Shown here in pieces: positions 43,083 through 51,213 of a DNA stretch of 64,000 bases. The translations under genes and the position numbers were made by a program. Origin of the DNA: Paenibacillus sp. FSL R5-0517 (GTDB taxonomy: Bacteria > Bacillota > Bacilli > Paenibacillales > Paenibacillaceae); the NCBI RefSeq assembly GCF_037974355.1, contig NZ_CP150235.1, forward strand, positions 1,798,001 through 1,862,000, written 5' to 3'. The notes under the pieces are model-generated. The model was not told where the DNA came from and ran no database searches. It saw only the letters and a program-made list of their open reading frames with translations. Within the stretch, counting starts at the first letter, position 1. Each line of letters starts with the position of its first letter.

Positions 43083-45668
43083 GTGAACCAAAGGCAACGA
43101 CTATATACGGTGCTGGCTGGTGGTGCAGCTGTAATCATGATTGCAGCCGGGCTGATGTATATAAACAACAGGGGCATTCCTGCCGTAGAAGCTGCGGCTT
43201 ATCTGGACACAACAACCAGAGCTATGCCTGTCACGGAGGAACCATTGAAGTTCCTTGTCGACTCTTCGCAGGGGGTGCCTGGTATGCAATTGGTCGCCGA
43301 AGATCAGGGCTTGGCTCTGTACTATAACGAGGAGACAACGGAAATTGCAGTACGTGACGGGAAAAGTGGAGAGGTCTGGTACAGCAACCCGAAAGAACGG
43401 GCTGAGGATGGTCTTGCTTCTGCGTATGAGAAAGAAGTGCTGTCCTCCCAGTTGAACGTGTCTTTCCGGGATTCGATGGGCACTTTGGAGAACTTTCCAA
43501 ATTTCAGTTCGAGTATAAGCAACAAACAATTCACAGTGGGCCAGATCGATCAAGGGATTCGTGTCAACTATACACTTGGTGATACATCACTTGGGATTGA
43601 TGCATTGCCGAAGTTGATTAGCAAACAGCGACTGGAGGAGAAGGTTCTTTCCAAGCTGGACGCTTCTGTCGCTAGATACACATCTGCCCGTTATTATCCA
43701 ACCAAGAACAATCCGGATATTCTGGAACGGCTGGATGGACAGATTTCGAAGCAGCTTGTGCTGAACAAGATGTTGAGTGCATTTGAGACGGCAGGTTACA
43801 CGGCGGACGATCTCGCTTTTGACAATCATGAGAATGGAGTCGAAGGCGGAGGCGTATCGGATAAGCCAAGCTTCGTGATTTCTGTGGAATACCGATTGGA
43901 TCAAGGGGCGCTTGTTGTGACCGTGCCTCTGAGTCAGATAGAGGAAAGTGGGCAATACCGTATCCGAAATATTGATTTGCTCGCTTATTTTGGTGCTGCG
44001 GATACGAAAGGTGAAGGCTACATGCTGGTACCTGACGGTTCGGGTAGTCTGATCCACCTGAACAACGGGAAAACCCAGGAAGAGCAGTATGTACAGCGTG
44101 TCTATGGTGCAGACCCGAATGATAATTCGCTCAGTCGTCCTCAGGTTAGTGAATCCGCGCATATGCCTGTGTTTGGTCTGAAGAACGGGGAGAATGCGTG
44201 GTTTGCAGTCATTGAAAAAGGGGACGGCATAGCCAGTATCTCCGCGGATATTGGAGGCAGACAGAACAGCTACAACCATGTGCATGCAACCTTCTCGTTG
44301 CGGGGTGAGGATGAACTGGAGATGTACACCTCGCAGAAAATGCAGGAGATTCAGCTGCTTGGCGAAGAGCCTTACCGTGGAGACATTCAGGTCCGCTATC
44401 ATTTCCTTCATGGAGAAGATGCCAGTTACTCGGGAATGGCCCGCCTGTATCAACAGCAGTTAATAGAACAGGATGTGCTGAAACCCCTCGCGGAAAAGAC
44501 AGCGTTGCCGTTTTATGTAGATGTGCTTGGTGCAGTGGACAAAAAGGCTTCGTTCCTTAGCGTACCCTATCGGACCACTTTAGCTATGACGACGTACGAA
44601 CAGGCCATTGAAATGGCAGCGAAGTTACAGCAGAATGGTGTGAACCGTGTACAAATGCGGTATCAGGGATGGTTCGGCGGTGGTGTCAGCCATCATACGC
44701 CAACCCAGGTGAAGTTGGACAAGGAAGTAGGCAGTCGTTCCGAACTTCAGGCATTGTCAACTAAGCTGGAGCAGTCGGGTGGAGCTTTGTACCCGGATGT
44801 GGCTTTCCAGCATATTTATCACGATGATATGCGTTTTGCTCCTTCCTCGGATGCGGCGCGGTTTGTTACTAAGGAGACAGCAGAACTGTATCCATACAAC
44901 TCTGCGCTTAATCGTATGGATCAGAGTAAGGACAGCTATTATCTGCTCTCAGCGGCCAAGCTTCCTTATGTGGTGAGTGAGTTTACTGATCAATTCAATC
45001 AACTGGACCTCGGTGGATTATCCCTTCGTGATCTGGGGCAGGTCCTGACTTCGGATTACCGGGATAGTCGGGTGATTCATCGGGAGACGGCAAAAAACAT
45101 AGTGAAGGAGCAGCTGGGCATGTTGGCACAGTCCTATCCGAACCTGATGGTATCCGCAGCGAATAGCTACGCTTGGGGTAGCGCACAACATGTTGTAAAT
45201 GTACCCGCAGGGTCAAGTCGGTTCAATATTACCGATGAAGAAGTTCCTTTTTATACGATGGTCATTCATGGATACATGAACTATACGGCATCTCCAATGA
45301 ACATGTCGGGGGATCAGGATCTCCGCAAACAGTTGCTGCGAAGCTTGGAGCTTGGAGCAGCTCCGTATTTCCAATGGACCTATGAACCATCATCCAGGCT
45401 GAAGCTGACGAATTATGATTCGGCCTACGCAACGGAGTACAGTTATTGGGTGGATGACGCCATTGCTTTGTATAAGCAGGCCGAAGACGTACTGGGAGAT
45501 GTGGTGAATGAGAAGATCCTCAGACATGAACGCATTCAGGAAGGTGTGGTCCGAGTCACCTATACTGGCGGTACAACCATTATTGTGAATTACAATGCGG
45601 ATGCAGTAACTGTGGATGGAACGACGGTTGGCGGGACGGACTATGTGGTGGGAGGAGTGAACCGATGA
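43083..45668 (+). CDS. DUF5696 protein, possible surface glycoside hydrolase
   Basis: This 861-residue protein has an N-terminal anchor (about residues 8-27). A beta-sandwich-like region runs to about 440 and includes GYMLVPDGSGSLIHLNNGKT. A region resembling a (beta/alpha)8 barrel follows at about 470-790. It starts PFYVDVLGAVDKKASF and has NGVNRVQMRYQGWFGGG, ALYPDVAFQHIYHDDMRF and ANSYAWGSAQHV. The order beta-sandwich then barrel, with acidic residues on predicted strand ends, is like large glycosidases of the GH101/GH66 type. The family has no activity known to me. The start is GTG 43083 after AAAGGAGG. It overlaps the next permease by four bases. Confidence 0.8.
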   Translation: MNQRQRLYTVLAGGAAVIMIAAGLMYINNRGIPAVEAAAYLDTTTRAMPVTEEPLKFLVDSSQGVPGMQLVAEDQGLALYYNEETTEIAVRDGKSGEVWYSNPKERAEDGLASAYEKEVLSSQLNVSFRDSMGTLENFPNFSSSISNKQFTVGQIDQGIRVNYTLGDTSLGIDALPKLISKQRLEEKVLSKLDASVARYTSARYYPTKNNPDILERLDGQISKQLVLNKMLSAFETAGYTADDLAFDNHENGVEGGGVSDKPSFVISVEYRLDQGALVVTVPLSQIEESGQYRIRNIDLLAYFGAADTKGEGYMLVPDGSGSLIHLNNGKTQEEQYVQRVYGADPNDNSLSRPQVSESAHMPVFGLKNGENAWFAVIEKGDGIASISADIGGRQNSYNHVHATFSLRGEDELEMYTSQKMQEIQLLGEEPYRGDIQVRYHFLHGEDASYSGMARLYQQQLIEQDVLKPLAEKTALPFYVDVLGAVDKKASFLSVPYRTTLAMTTYEQAIEMAAKLQQNGVNRVQMRYQGWFGGGVSHHTPTQVKLDKEVGSRSELQALSTKLEQSGGALYPDVAFQHIYHDDMRFAPSSDAARFVTKETAELYPYNSALNRMDQSKDSYYLLSAAKLPYVVSEFTDQFNQLDLGGLSLRDLGQVLTSDYRDSRVIHRETAKNIVKEQLGMLAQSYPNLMVSAANSYAWGSAQHVVNVPAGSSRFNITDEEVPFYTMVIHGYMNYTASPMNMSGDQDLRKQLLRSLELGAAPYFQWTYEPSSRLKLTNYDSAYATEYSYWVDDAIALYKQAEDVLGDVVNEKILRHERIQEGVVRVTYTGGTTIIVNYNADAVTVDGTTVGGTDYVVGGVNR

Positions 45669-46564
45669 GAACCATTCGATTATCACTGAAGTCACGGAGA
45701 GCGCTGCTTGGACTTGCATTTATTTCGCCGTGGCTGCTCGGTTTCATCTTCCTCTTTGCCACACCGCTCCTGCAATCGATTCGGTTCAGTCTGAGTAATC
45801 TGTCCGTTGCTCCGGGAGGATACGTTCTGGACTTTGTTGGATTCAAAAATTTCAAGGATGCGCTTCTGGTTGATGCTACATACAACCGGATTCTGGTGGA
45901 TTCCGTAGGAGCGATGTTGCTGAATGTGCCGATGATTCTGTTCTTCAGTCTGTTTACAGCAACACTGCTTAACCAGAAGTTCAGAGGTAGGACGATGGCA
46001 CGTGCGATCTTCTTTCTGCCGGTTATTCTGGCTTCCAGTGCAGTTGCAGCAGCAGAGTCTGCGGGATTAATCAATCTAATGGGGGATGCAAGTGCTGGCG
46101 ATGCGGCCGCTGATGGTGGTGCCTCGTTCAATGTGGTATCCATTGTGCGGATGCTGGCGGATGTGGGATTGCCAATGGCCTATGTGGATTACATCGTTGA
46201 AGCCATCATGCGGATCTATGAGATTATTAGCAGTTCGGGTGTGCAGATTCTGATCTTCCTCGCCGCGCTGCAATCGGTACCGGGATCAATGTATGAGGTT
46301 GCGAAGATCGAAGGGGCGACAGCCTATGAATCGTTCTGGAAAATAACATTTCCCATGGTCAGTCCATTGATTCTGACAAATGTCATCTATACAATCATTG
46401 ATTCCTTTGCCGGAAGTCCGGTCACGCAGGCGATCTATCAGACCGCATTCAAAACCCAGAACTTTGGCTTAAGCTCGGCGATGTCCTGGCTGTATACGCT
46501 GGTGATTGGCCTTGTACTGATCGTAGTGGGCTGGGCACTGTCACGGCGTGTTCATTACAACTGA
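45665..46564 (+). CDS. Second sugar ABC permease, MalF/UgpA-type
   Basis: This 299-residue permease has six spans; the first begins ALLGLAFISPWLLGFIFLF, typical of LplB/UgpA-like subunits. The EAA loop is YEVAKIEGATAYESFWKI. It overlaps the DUF5696 gene (ATGA), so stoichiometric translation is likely. An unusual hydrophilic insert (residues about 135-160, MGDASAGDAAADGGASF) sits between membrane spans. It pairs with the following permease. Having two permease pairs in one operon is notable. Confidence 0.9.
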   Translation: MRTIRLSLKSRRALLGLAFISPWLLGFIFLFATPLLQSIRFSLSNLSVAPGGYVLDFVGFKNFKDALLVDATYNRILVDSVGAMLLNVPMILFFSLFTATLLNQKFRGRTMARAIFFLPVILASSAVAAAESAGLINLMGDASAGDAAADGGASFNVVSIVRMLADVGLPMAYVDYIVEAIMRIYEIISSSGVQILIFLAALQSVPGSMYEVAKIEGATAYESFWKITFPMVSPLILTNVIYTIIDSFAGSPVTQAIYQTAFKTQNFGLSSAMSWLYTLVIGLVLIVVGWALSRRVHYN

Positions 46565-46592
46565 CAGTTCACATTGAGGGAGGTTTCAGATT

Positions 46593-47603
46593 ATGGCTGC
46601 ATCAGGGACAGATCGCATGGTGGTAGTTCCGAAGCAGAATTACCACATGCAGCGGGTGCGAAACAAGACATCGGACCTTCTCTATTCCATATTCAGATAT
46701 GCTTTGGTCATTGGTATTTCATTTATTATTTTATACCCGTTATTTCTCAAAGTGTCAGTGGCGTTCAAGGATAAGCAGGATATCTACAATCCAACGATCT
46801 ATATGATTCCTCAGCACGTTACATTGGATAATATCCGGCTTGCGGCACAAGTGATGGATTACCTGCCTCTGCTGGCAAACACGTTATTGTTCGTTACCAT
46901 CACAACGCTTCTGACAGCCATATCCTGTGCACTTGCCGGATACGGCTTTGCTCGGTTTTCTTTTCCAGGTAGCAATGTGCTCTTTGTCCTGGTCATTCTC
47001 ACCATTCTGGTGCCAACAAGCACACTCATGGTGCCGATGTATCTGCATTTCCGCAGCTTTGACTTTATGGGCATCATCCAGTTGTTTACCGGAAAGAATG
47101 GCATTAATCTGCTGAATACGTATTGGCCTTCCGTGATTACGGCGGCAACAGCGGGAGGGCTGAAGGCGGGGTTGTTCATCTATATTTTCCGGCAGTTCTT
47201 CAAGGGCATGCCGAAGGAGATCGAGGAGGCCGCCCTGATTGACGGCGCTGGCGGATTCAAGACGTTTGCCCGTATCATGTTGCCCAATGCCATCTCACCA
47301 CTGATTACGGTCATTCTGTTCTCCTTTGTGTGGCAGTACAACGATACGTTCTATTCGGCATTATTCATGAGTGAAAGTCCACTGATTTCACTGAAGGTGG
47401 CTTCCTTGCCTGCTCAGGCGAACCAGTTGATTCCGCAACTGATGGGCTTTGGTTCTAACTCGGGCATTAAGGCCGATCCGAACTATGTGGCCATGATTGT
47501 GGACACAGGTATTTTGCTGGCGATTGCACCGCTGATTATTTTGTATCTGTTTGTGCAGCGTTATTTCGTGGAGAGCATTGAGCGCTCAGGTGTAGTGGGT
47601 TAA
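46593..47603 (+). CDS. Second sugar ABC permease, MalG/UgpE-type
   Basis: This 336-residue permease has a longer N-terminus than usual (about 35 cytoplasmic residues) and six spans. The EAA loop is EIEEAALIDGAGGFKTFARI, and a C-terminal LFVQRYFVESIERSGVVG is typical of CUT1-type subunits. ATG 46593 follows GGGAGG by about 12 bases. It ends the operon: 20 bp later comes a very long hairpin. It pairs with the previous permease, and the ATPase must be supplied from elsewhere. Confidence 0.9.
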   Translation: MAASGTDRMVVVPKQNYHMQRVRNKTSDLLYSIFRYALVIGISFIILYPLFLKVSVAFKDKQDIYNPTIYMIPQHVTLDNIRLAAQVMDYLPLLANTLLFVTITTLLTAISCALAGYGFARFSFPGSNVLFVLVILTILVPTSTLMVPMYLHFRSFDFMGIIQLFTGKNGINLLNTYWPSVITAATAGGLKAGLFIYIFRQFFKGMPKEIEEAALIDGAGGFKTFARIMLPNAISPLITVILFSFVWQYNDTFYSALFMSESPLISLKVASLPAQANQLIPQLMGFGSNSGIKADPNYVAMIVDTGILLAIAPLIILYLFVQRYFVESIERSGVVG

Positions 47604-47623
47604 GGGGAGCGTTGAATTGAGAT

Positions 47624-47678
47624 GAAAGAAGCGTGGGTATTCGCTGTAACAATTCATGCGAATACTCACGCTTCTTTC
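47624..47678. terminator. 21-bp foldback at the end of the sugar operon
   Basis: Arms 47624-47644 and 47658-47678 pair over 21 bp with one G-U and a 13-base loop. The 3' arm ends CTTCTTTC with no separate T-run. It acts as a terminator or as a 3' mRNA-stabilising hairpin. A short open frame across it (47622-47804) is not convincing. Confidence 0.65.
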
Positions 47679-47745
47679 TGGTGGGGTACATATGTAAATG
47701 GAGCTGTCCTTTGGAGAAACATTATAATCTGTTTCGAACCAAAAT

Positions 47746-48012
47746 CTAGTTTGCCGGTTGTAGCATATCTCGGATATTGGGATATAAATTCACACTGTTC
47801 GTGAATAAGATATATGATTGATTAACCGTACGGATCAGAATCCTCTCGCTTGTGCCATTAACCGGACCGATCCGAATGGCGGATGGTTCGCTGCCACCGT
47901 ACGTATCATCCAGAGTGACCGATGAGATATGTGCGATGGGGATTTCGATTTTGGAGAACTGCCAGCGGATGACCAGTTGATCTTCTATTTTTTTTACGTT
48001 AACACCAAACAT
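47746..48012 (-). CDS. SunI/YnzG-like small PH-fold protein
   Basis: This 88-residue protein closely follows the SunI/YnzG family: it begins MFGVNVKKIEDQLVIRWQFS, then has LDDTYGG, AIRIGPVNGTSERILIRT, and SYILFTNSVN. In B. subtilis phage SPbeta, SunI gives immunity to the glycopeptide sublancin; the relatives are mostly orphan proteins with unknown roles. That no bacteriocin gene lies nearby argues against a simple immunity pair. AGGAGGAG precedes the ATG on the minus strand. It is transcribed toward the sugar operon's end hairpin. Confidence 0.75.
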   Translation of the reverse strand: MFGVNVKKIEDQLVIRWQFSKIEIPIAHISSVTLDDTYGGSEPSAIRIGPVNGTSERILIRTVNQSYILFTNSVNLYPNIRDMLQPAN

Positions 48013-48120
48013 AGGTTGATCTCCTCCTGTTGTAATTCATATCATTGTAGTAATCTCGTATGTCCAGTTTATCATATTATGGATAAAATTACCTTATTAA
48101 TAATGAAGGGAGTGGAAGGG

Positions 48121-48663
48121 TTGAACGACTGGAATGCCTATCATTATTTTGAACAAAGTCTTGGTCCTTTCAGAAATCTCTCCAGCCTGTCTGCGGATGA
48201 AGCAGAAGCAGTAACTCAGCAGATCCGTCTTCAGGGAAGGAACTTTGCCAGTCGGCGATCCGCAGATTACATGGCCATTCGCAGAATGCTTGAGCATAGA
48301 GCTTATGAGCAGTTTGTTGCCAAAGGTGGAAAGCCGTTGCAATCATATCCCCATTACCTGACGCTTGGCGCATGTGAATGGTTGTCGTCCTGGTATTCAG
48401 AACCTGATCATGTGCTCATTCCGTGGGGTGATCTTCCTGTCGATGTTGTGAGTTTTACCTACGGGGACTTGTTTCCAACGATGAGGTTTGACGATGCTAA
48501 ACCTTATCGTAAGCAGATTTATACCAAAGATGAAATCATCGAAGTGATCCAAACCTATGGTTGGCCTCAGGAATGGAACCGTCAGGGCGATAAGGGGCCG
48601 GAACGTTATATTGAGGTGCAAGTGTGGGACGAGCGGTTCATCCAATCGTACACACGGGTGTAA
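48121..48663 (+). CDS. Hypothetical protein
   Basis: This 180-residue soluble protein is aromatic-rich (many W, Y) in its second half (e.g. YGWPQEWNRQGDKGPERYIE). TTG 48121 is chosen as the start because GGGAGTGG precedes it. The frame stays open upstream into the SunI-like promoter region, but that part looks non-coding. I recognise no domain. It is flanked by the divergent SunI-like gene and a DUF1349 gene 94 bp downstream. Confidence 0.65.
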   Translation: MNDWNAYHYFEQSLGPFRNLSSLSADEAEAVTQQIRLQGRNFASRRSADYMAIRRMLEHRAYEQFVAKGGKPLQSYPHYLTLGACEWLSSWYSEPDHVLIPWGDLPVDVVSFTYGDLFPTMRFDDAKPYRKQIYTKDEIIEVIQTYGWPQEWNRQGDKGPERYIEVQVWDERFIQSYTRV

Positions 48664-48757
48664 GATAACGGGGATGGATACAGGATTAACCATAAGACAT
48701 ACCGAATACAAATAGAGAAATGAGTCAGCTTAAACTCCAACACAAAGGGTGTGCCAC

Positions 48758-49366
48758 ATGACGAATCTATTCGAACATTGTTCAGGTCAGACATTATCTG
48801 CCAACCTGGGATGGCTGAACGAGCCAGCAGATTGGTCCATTGAAGACGGCAAAGTAACGATAACCGTTTCGCCAGTCAGTGACTTTTTCATTGATCCGGG
48901 AGGTGACCCGGTGAAAGCCTCAGCTCCATTTTTACATACGATAATCAAGGGAGATTTCAGCATCGTCACTCAAGTACAGGTGGACATGAAAGAACAGTAT
49001 GACTCGGGCTGTCTGATGGTAATGGTGGACGATACGAATTGGGCTAAAGTCTGCTTTGAATTTTTTGAAGAACAGCCGTCCATTCTCAGTGTTGTGACCC
49101 GTGGTAACTCGGATGATTGTGTATCATCCCCTGTAGATGTCAGCAAGCCTTATCTGCGTGTAGCTCGTGCAGGCAGCAGCTTTGCTTTTCATTATTCCCA
49201 GGATGGTGAGAAGTGGAAACTGGTACGTTATTTTGGCCTTGATTGCCCCGAAGAGATCAAAGTTGGCATCGTGGCCCAATCCCCAATCGGGCAAGGGACC
49301 ACAGTTACTTTTGCAGATGTATGGCTTCAGCATGGACTGACCGGAAGTGTACGCCGAGTAGAATAA
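48758..49366 (+). CDS. DUF1349 (concanavalin-like) domain protein
   Basis: This 202-residue protein is covered by the DUF1349 beta-jelly-roll (PF07081). Marker segments are LNEPADWSIEDG, DSGCLMVMVDDTNWAKVCFE, FHYSQDGEKWKLVRYF and VGIVAQSPIGQGTTVTF. The fold is lectin- or glucanase-like, and members may bind carbohydrate; yeast 'regulation of enolase 1' gave the family its name. No signal peptide is seen. ATG 48758 follows AAAGGGTG; GTG 48749 overlaps that site. It converges on the MFS gene. Confidence 0.83.
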   Translation: MTNLFEHCSGQTLSANLGWLNEPADWSIEDGKVTITVSPVSDFFIDPGGDPVKASAPFLHTIIKGDFSIVTQVQVDMKEQYDSGCLMVMVDDTNWAKVCFEFFEEQPSILSVVTRGNSDDCVSSPVDVSKPYLRVARAGSSFAFHYSQDGEKWKLVRYFGLDCPEEIKVGIVAQSPIGQGTTVTFADVWLQHGLTGSVRRVE

Positions 49367-49367
49367 A

Positions 49368-49389
49368 AAACGATCAGAACGTTGTTCTG
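49368..49389 (-). terminator. Terminator for the MFS gene
   Basis: A perfect CAGAAC/GTTCTG hairpin (49375-49389) is followed on the minus strand by TTTTTT four bases later. It overlaps the space between convergent genes. Confidence 0.7.
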
Positions 49390-49393
49390 TCAT

Positions 49394-50500
49394 TTATTTC
49401 ACTCGAATTAACAATCCGAACAGGCCGAGTACAGCAAAGGCCAGAAATGCCGTTGTATTGGAGAACACTTCAATCGTGTAACCTGCCATGGATGAACCGA
49501 GGAATTGCCCAGCACCCAGCGCGAGAAAGGCAAGACTAATTCCGATGGATACATTGGGACTGAATAGTCGCGTTGCCCAAACGATAAATACACTGGTCAG
49601 GAAAATATATGTGCTGCCAAATATGATCGCAGAGATCAGGCTTGCCGCCATGGATGGAAGCAGGATTACCCCCAGCGAGATAGCCAATAAAAGTATACCT
49701 ATCCGGTAGGACCACCCAATCTCAATACGTTCAATAATGCGTCCGGCGCATCCACCGAGTATCCCCATAACCCCCATCACAATCCAGAACAACACGGCTT
49801 CCGAATCGGAGGCCCCTTTCTCGTCCGTGAGGAAGTTTCGGGCAAAGGTCCAGTAGATTGCGGAACTAACACCTGTTAACAGACAAGCCATCAGAAGAGC
49901 AGACCCGGGTCTGGTTGGTTTCATACATGTCCAGAGCGACTTGGTACAAGGCAGTGTCTTGGTTGCCGGAATGACACGTCTGTTCCACAGCAGAACTACA
50001 ACACCGATCACGGCAAACAGGATGTAGGTTAGACGCCAGTAATCCGTGAACAGCCAGTAGAGTGGACCGGATATAACAATTCCGAAGCTGGTCCCTGTAT
50101 TAATCCAGCTGTTGCCTCTGGCTTGCAGATCCGGTGCAAGTTCCGCATTAACCGTGTTACCAAGTGCCGGAGAGGCCCAGCCTGTACTTAAACCGGCTAG
50201 AAATACACTAAATGCAAGAACCCATGCATTCTGAGACAGGGCAATGCCGGTTAATCCGAGCACTGCGCTGATGCCTGCCAATTGAATGACATAATGGTGC
50301 CCCTTGTGATTAATCAACAGGGGTGCCGTTAGAAGGGACAGACAATAGGCAATATACGTTCCAGAGTTAATCGCCCCAGAGGCTGCGTCATTCAAGTGTA
50401 AGGCTTCCGAAATTTCCGGCATAAACAATCCATAACTGAATCGCCCGAATGCATAACATACAGCGATAAGTGCAATGCCTGGAAAGATAATTTTTTTCAT
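49394..50500 (-). CDS. MFS transporter, YbfB/YjiJ-like
   Basis: This 368-residue major-facilitator protein has about 12 spans, and its layout follows the YbfB/YjiJ group (PF06779): IAVCYAFGRFSYGLFMPEI at the start, then ASPALGNTVNAELAPDLQARG between spans. It is a probable drug or metabolite exporter. ATG 50500 is preferred, with GGCGGTGG upstream; GTG 50509 is possible. Its promoter -10 (TATAAT on the minus strand) is embedded in the same 16-bp operator found before the TetR gene, so it is almost certainly under TetR control. Confidence 0.85.
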   Translation of the reverse strand: MKKIIFPGIALIAVCYAFGRFSYGLFMPEISEALHLNDAASGAINSGTYIAYCLSLLTAPLLINHKGHHYVIQLAGISAVLGLTGIALSQNAWVLAFSVFLAGLSTGWASPALGNTVNAELAPDLQARGNSWINTGTSFGIVISGPLYWLFTDYWRLTYILFAVIGVVVLLWNRRVIPATKTLPCTKSLWTCMKPTRPGSALLMACLLTGVSSAIYWTFARNFLTDEKGASDSEAVLFWIVMGVMGILGGCAGRIIERIEIGWSYRIGILLLAISLGVILLPSMAASLISAIIFGSTYIFLTSVFIVWATRLFSPNVSIGISLAFLALGAGQFLGSSMAGYTIEVFSNTTAFLAFAVLGLFGLLIRVK

Positions 50501-50520
50501 AAAATCCACCGCCTTTTAGA

Positions 50521-50536
50521 TAGAACGATCATTATA
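50521..50536 (-). promoter_or_regulatory. TetR operator overlapping the MFS -10 box
   Basis: A 16-bp imperfect palindrome, TAGAACGATCATTATA (12 of 16 positions symmetric about GATC), is identical to that at 51150. On the minus strand it begins TATAAT, the likely -10 of the MFS gene. Confidence 0.82.
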
Positions 50537-50548
50537 TTTTCACTTAAA

Positions 50549-50577
50549 TAAAAAAGTGAGTTGAACTACTAACTCAC
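50549..50577 (-). terminator. Terminator of the tetR gene
   Basis: On the minus strand, a GTGAGTT/AACTCAC stem (50556-50577) is followed by TTTTTT. It insulates tetR from the MFS gene, which needs its own promoter. Confidence 0.82.
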
Positions 50578-50588
50578 CCGGAATAGGA

Positions 50589-51119
50589 CTACTTGAAACT
50601 GGTTTGCGTCATATGGATCAATTCTCGGCAGACGTCATTTACATTTTCTGTCTCAGCAAGTGCCGTAGAACCCTCCAGCAGCAGGGCAAATCGTATCAGA
50701 TCTTGATCACTTGCAGCAGGCGCCAATGTTTGGATTAACGTTCGCATATGTCTTTTATGTGCATTCACTGTCTGGACGATGATATGGTCTGCATGACCTC
50801 CGAATTCTTCTTTGGCGCGTAAGAACAAGCAACCTCTTGACTCGTGTTCTTTCAACCAAGTTGCATGTCCTTCAGCCAGATTGAGAAACATGGGTTGTTC
50901 TTTATTGTTTGCATATTGCCTTAACTGTTCCAAATAACGCTGTTCGCGCCGGAGGAGCACCTGAACGATAAGGTCATCCTTGGATTCAAAGTGGTTATAT
51001 AACGTCATGATGGCGATCCCGGCATCTGTGATAATTCGCTTCAATCCAATGGAGTGGAAGCCATGCAGATAAAATAATTCTTCAGCCACGTTCAAAAGCA
51101 TTTCTTTTTTGCTGCTCAT
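50589..51119 (-). CDS. TetR/AcrR family repressor of the adjacent MFS gene
   Basis: This 176-residue TetR-type repressor has an N-terminal helix-turn-helix (EELFYLHGFHSIGLKRIITD, then IAIMTLYNHFESKDDLI) and a helical ligand-binding core with an extended LKEHESRGCLFL segment. The operator TAGAACGATCATTATA lies upstream of both this gene (51150) and the MFS gene (50521), which indicates autoregulation and control of export. The start is ATG 51119; the frame continues upstream through its own operator and is not coding there. The ligand is probably the exported compound. Confidence 0.88.
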   Translation of the reverse strand: MSSKKEMLLNVAEELFYLHGFHSIGLKRIITDAGIAIMTLYNHFESKDDLIVQVLLRREQRYLEQLRQYANNKEQPMFLNLAEGHATWLKEHESRGCLFLRAKEEFGGHADHIIVQTVNAHKRHMRTLIQTLAPAASDQDLIRFALLLEGSTALAETENVNDVCRELIHMTQTSFK

Positions 51120-51149
51120 AATCAGGAATGTCCTCTCTTGAAAATAGGA

Positions 51150-51165
51150 TAGAACGATCATTATA
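51150..51165 (-). promoter_or_regulatory. TetR operator overlapping the tetR -10 box
   Basis: Identical 16-bp imperfect palindrome to 50521-50536. On the minus strand it begins TATAAT, placed as the -10 box of tetR, about 30 bp before the start codon. Confidence 0.82.
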
Positions 51166-51179
51166 CCTTATAAACGTAT

Positions 51180-51213
51180 AAAAAATGGCTCACACTGTCA
51201 AATCGTGTGAACC
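51180..51213 (-). terminator. Terminator overlapping the end of the DeoR gene
   Basis: On the minus strand, GGTTCACAC/GTGTGAGCC (9 bp, one G-U) is followed by ATTTTTT. The stop codon is inside the hairpin loop. Confidence 0.82.

Noticed and set aside
47622..47804. 60-residue open frame after the sugar operon
   Set aside because: It reads through the 21-bp foldback and overlaps the 3' end of the SunI-like gene; there is no ribosome site.
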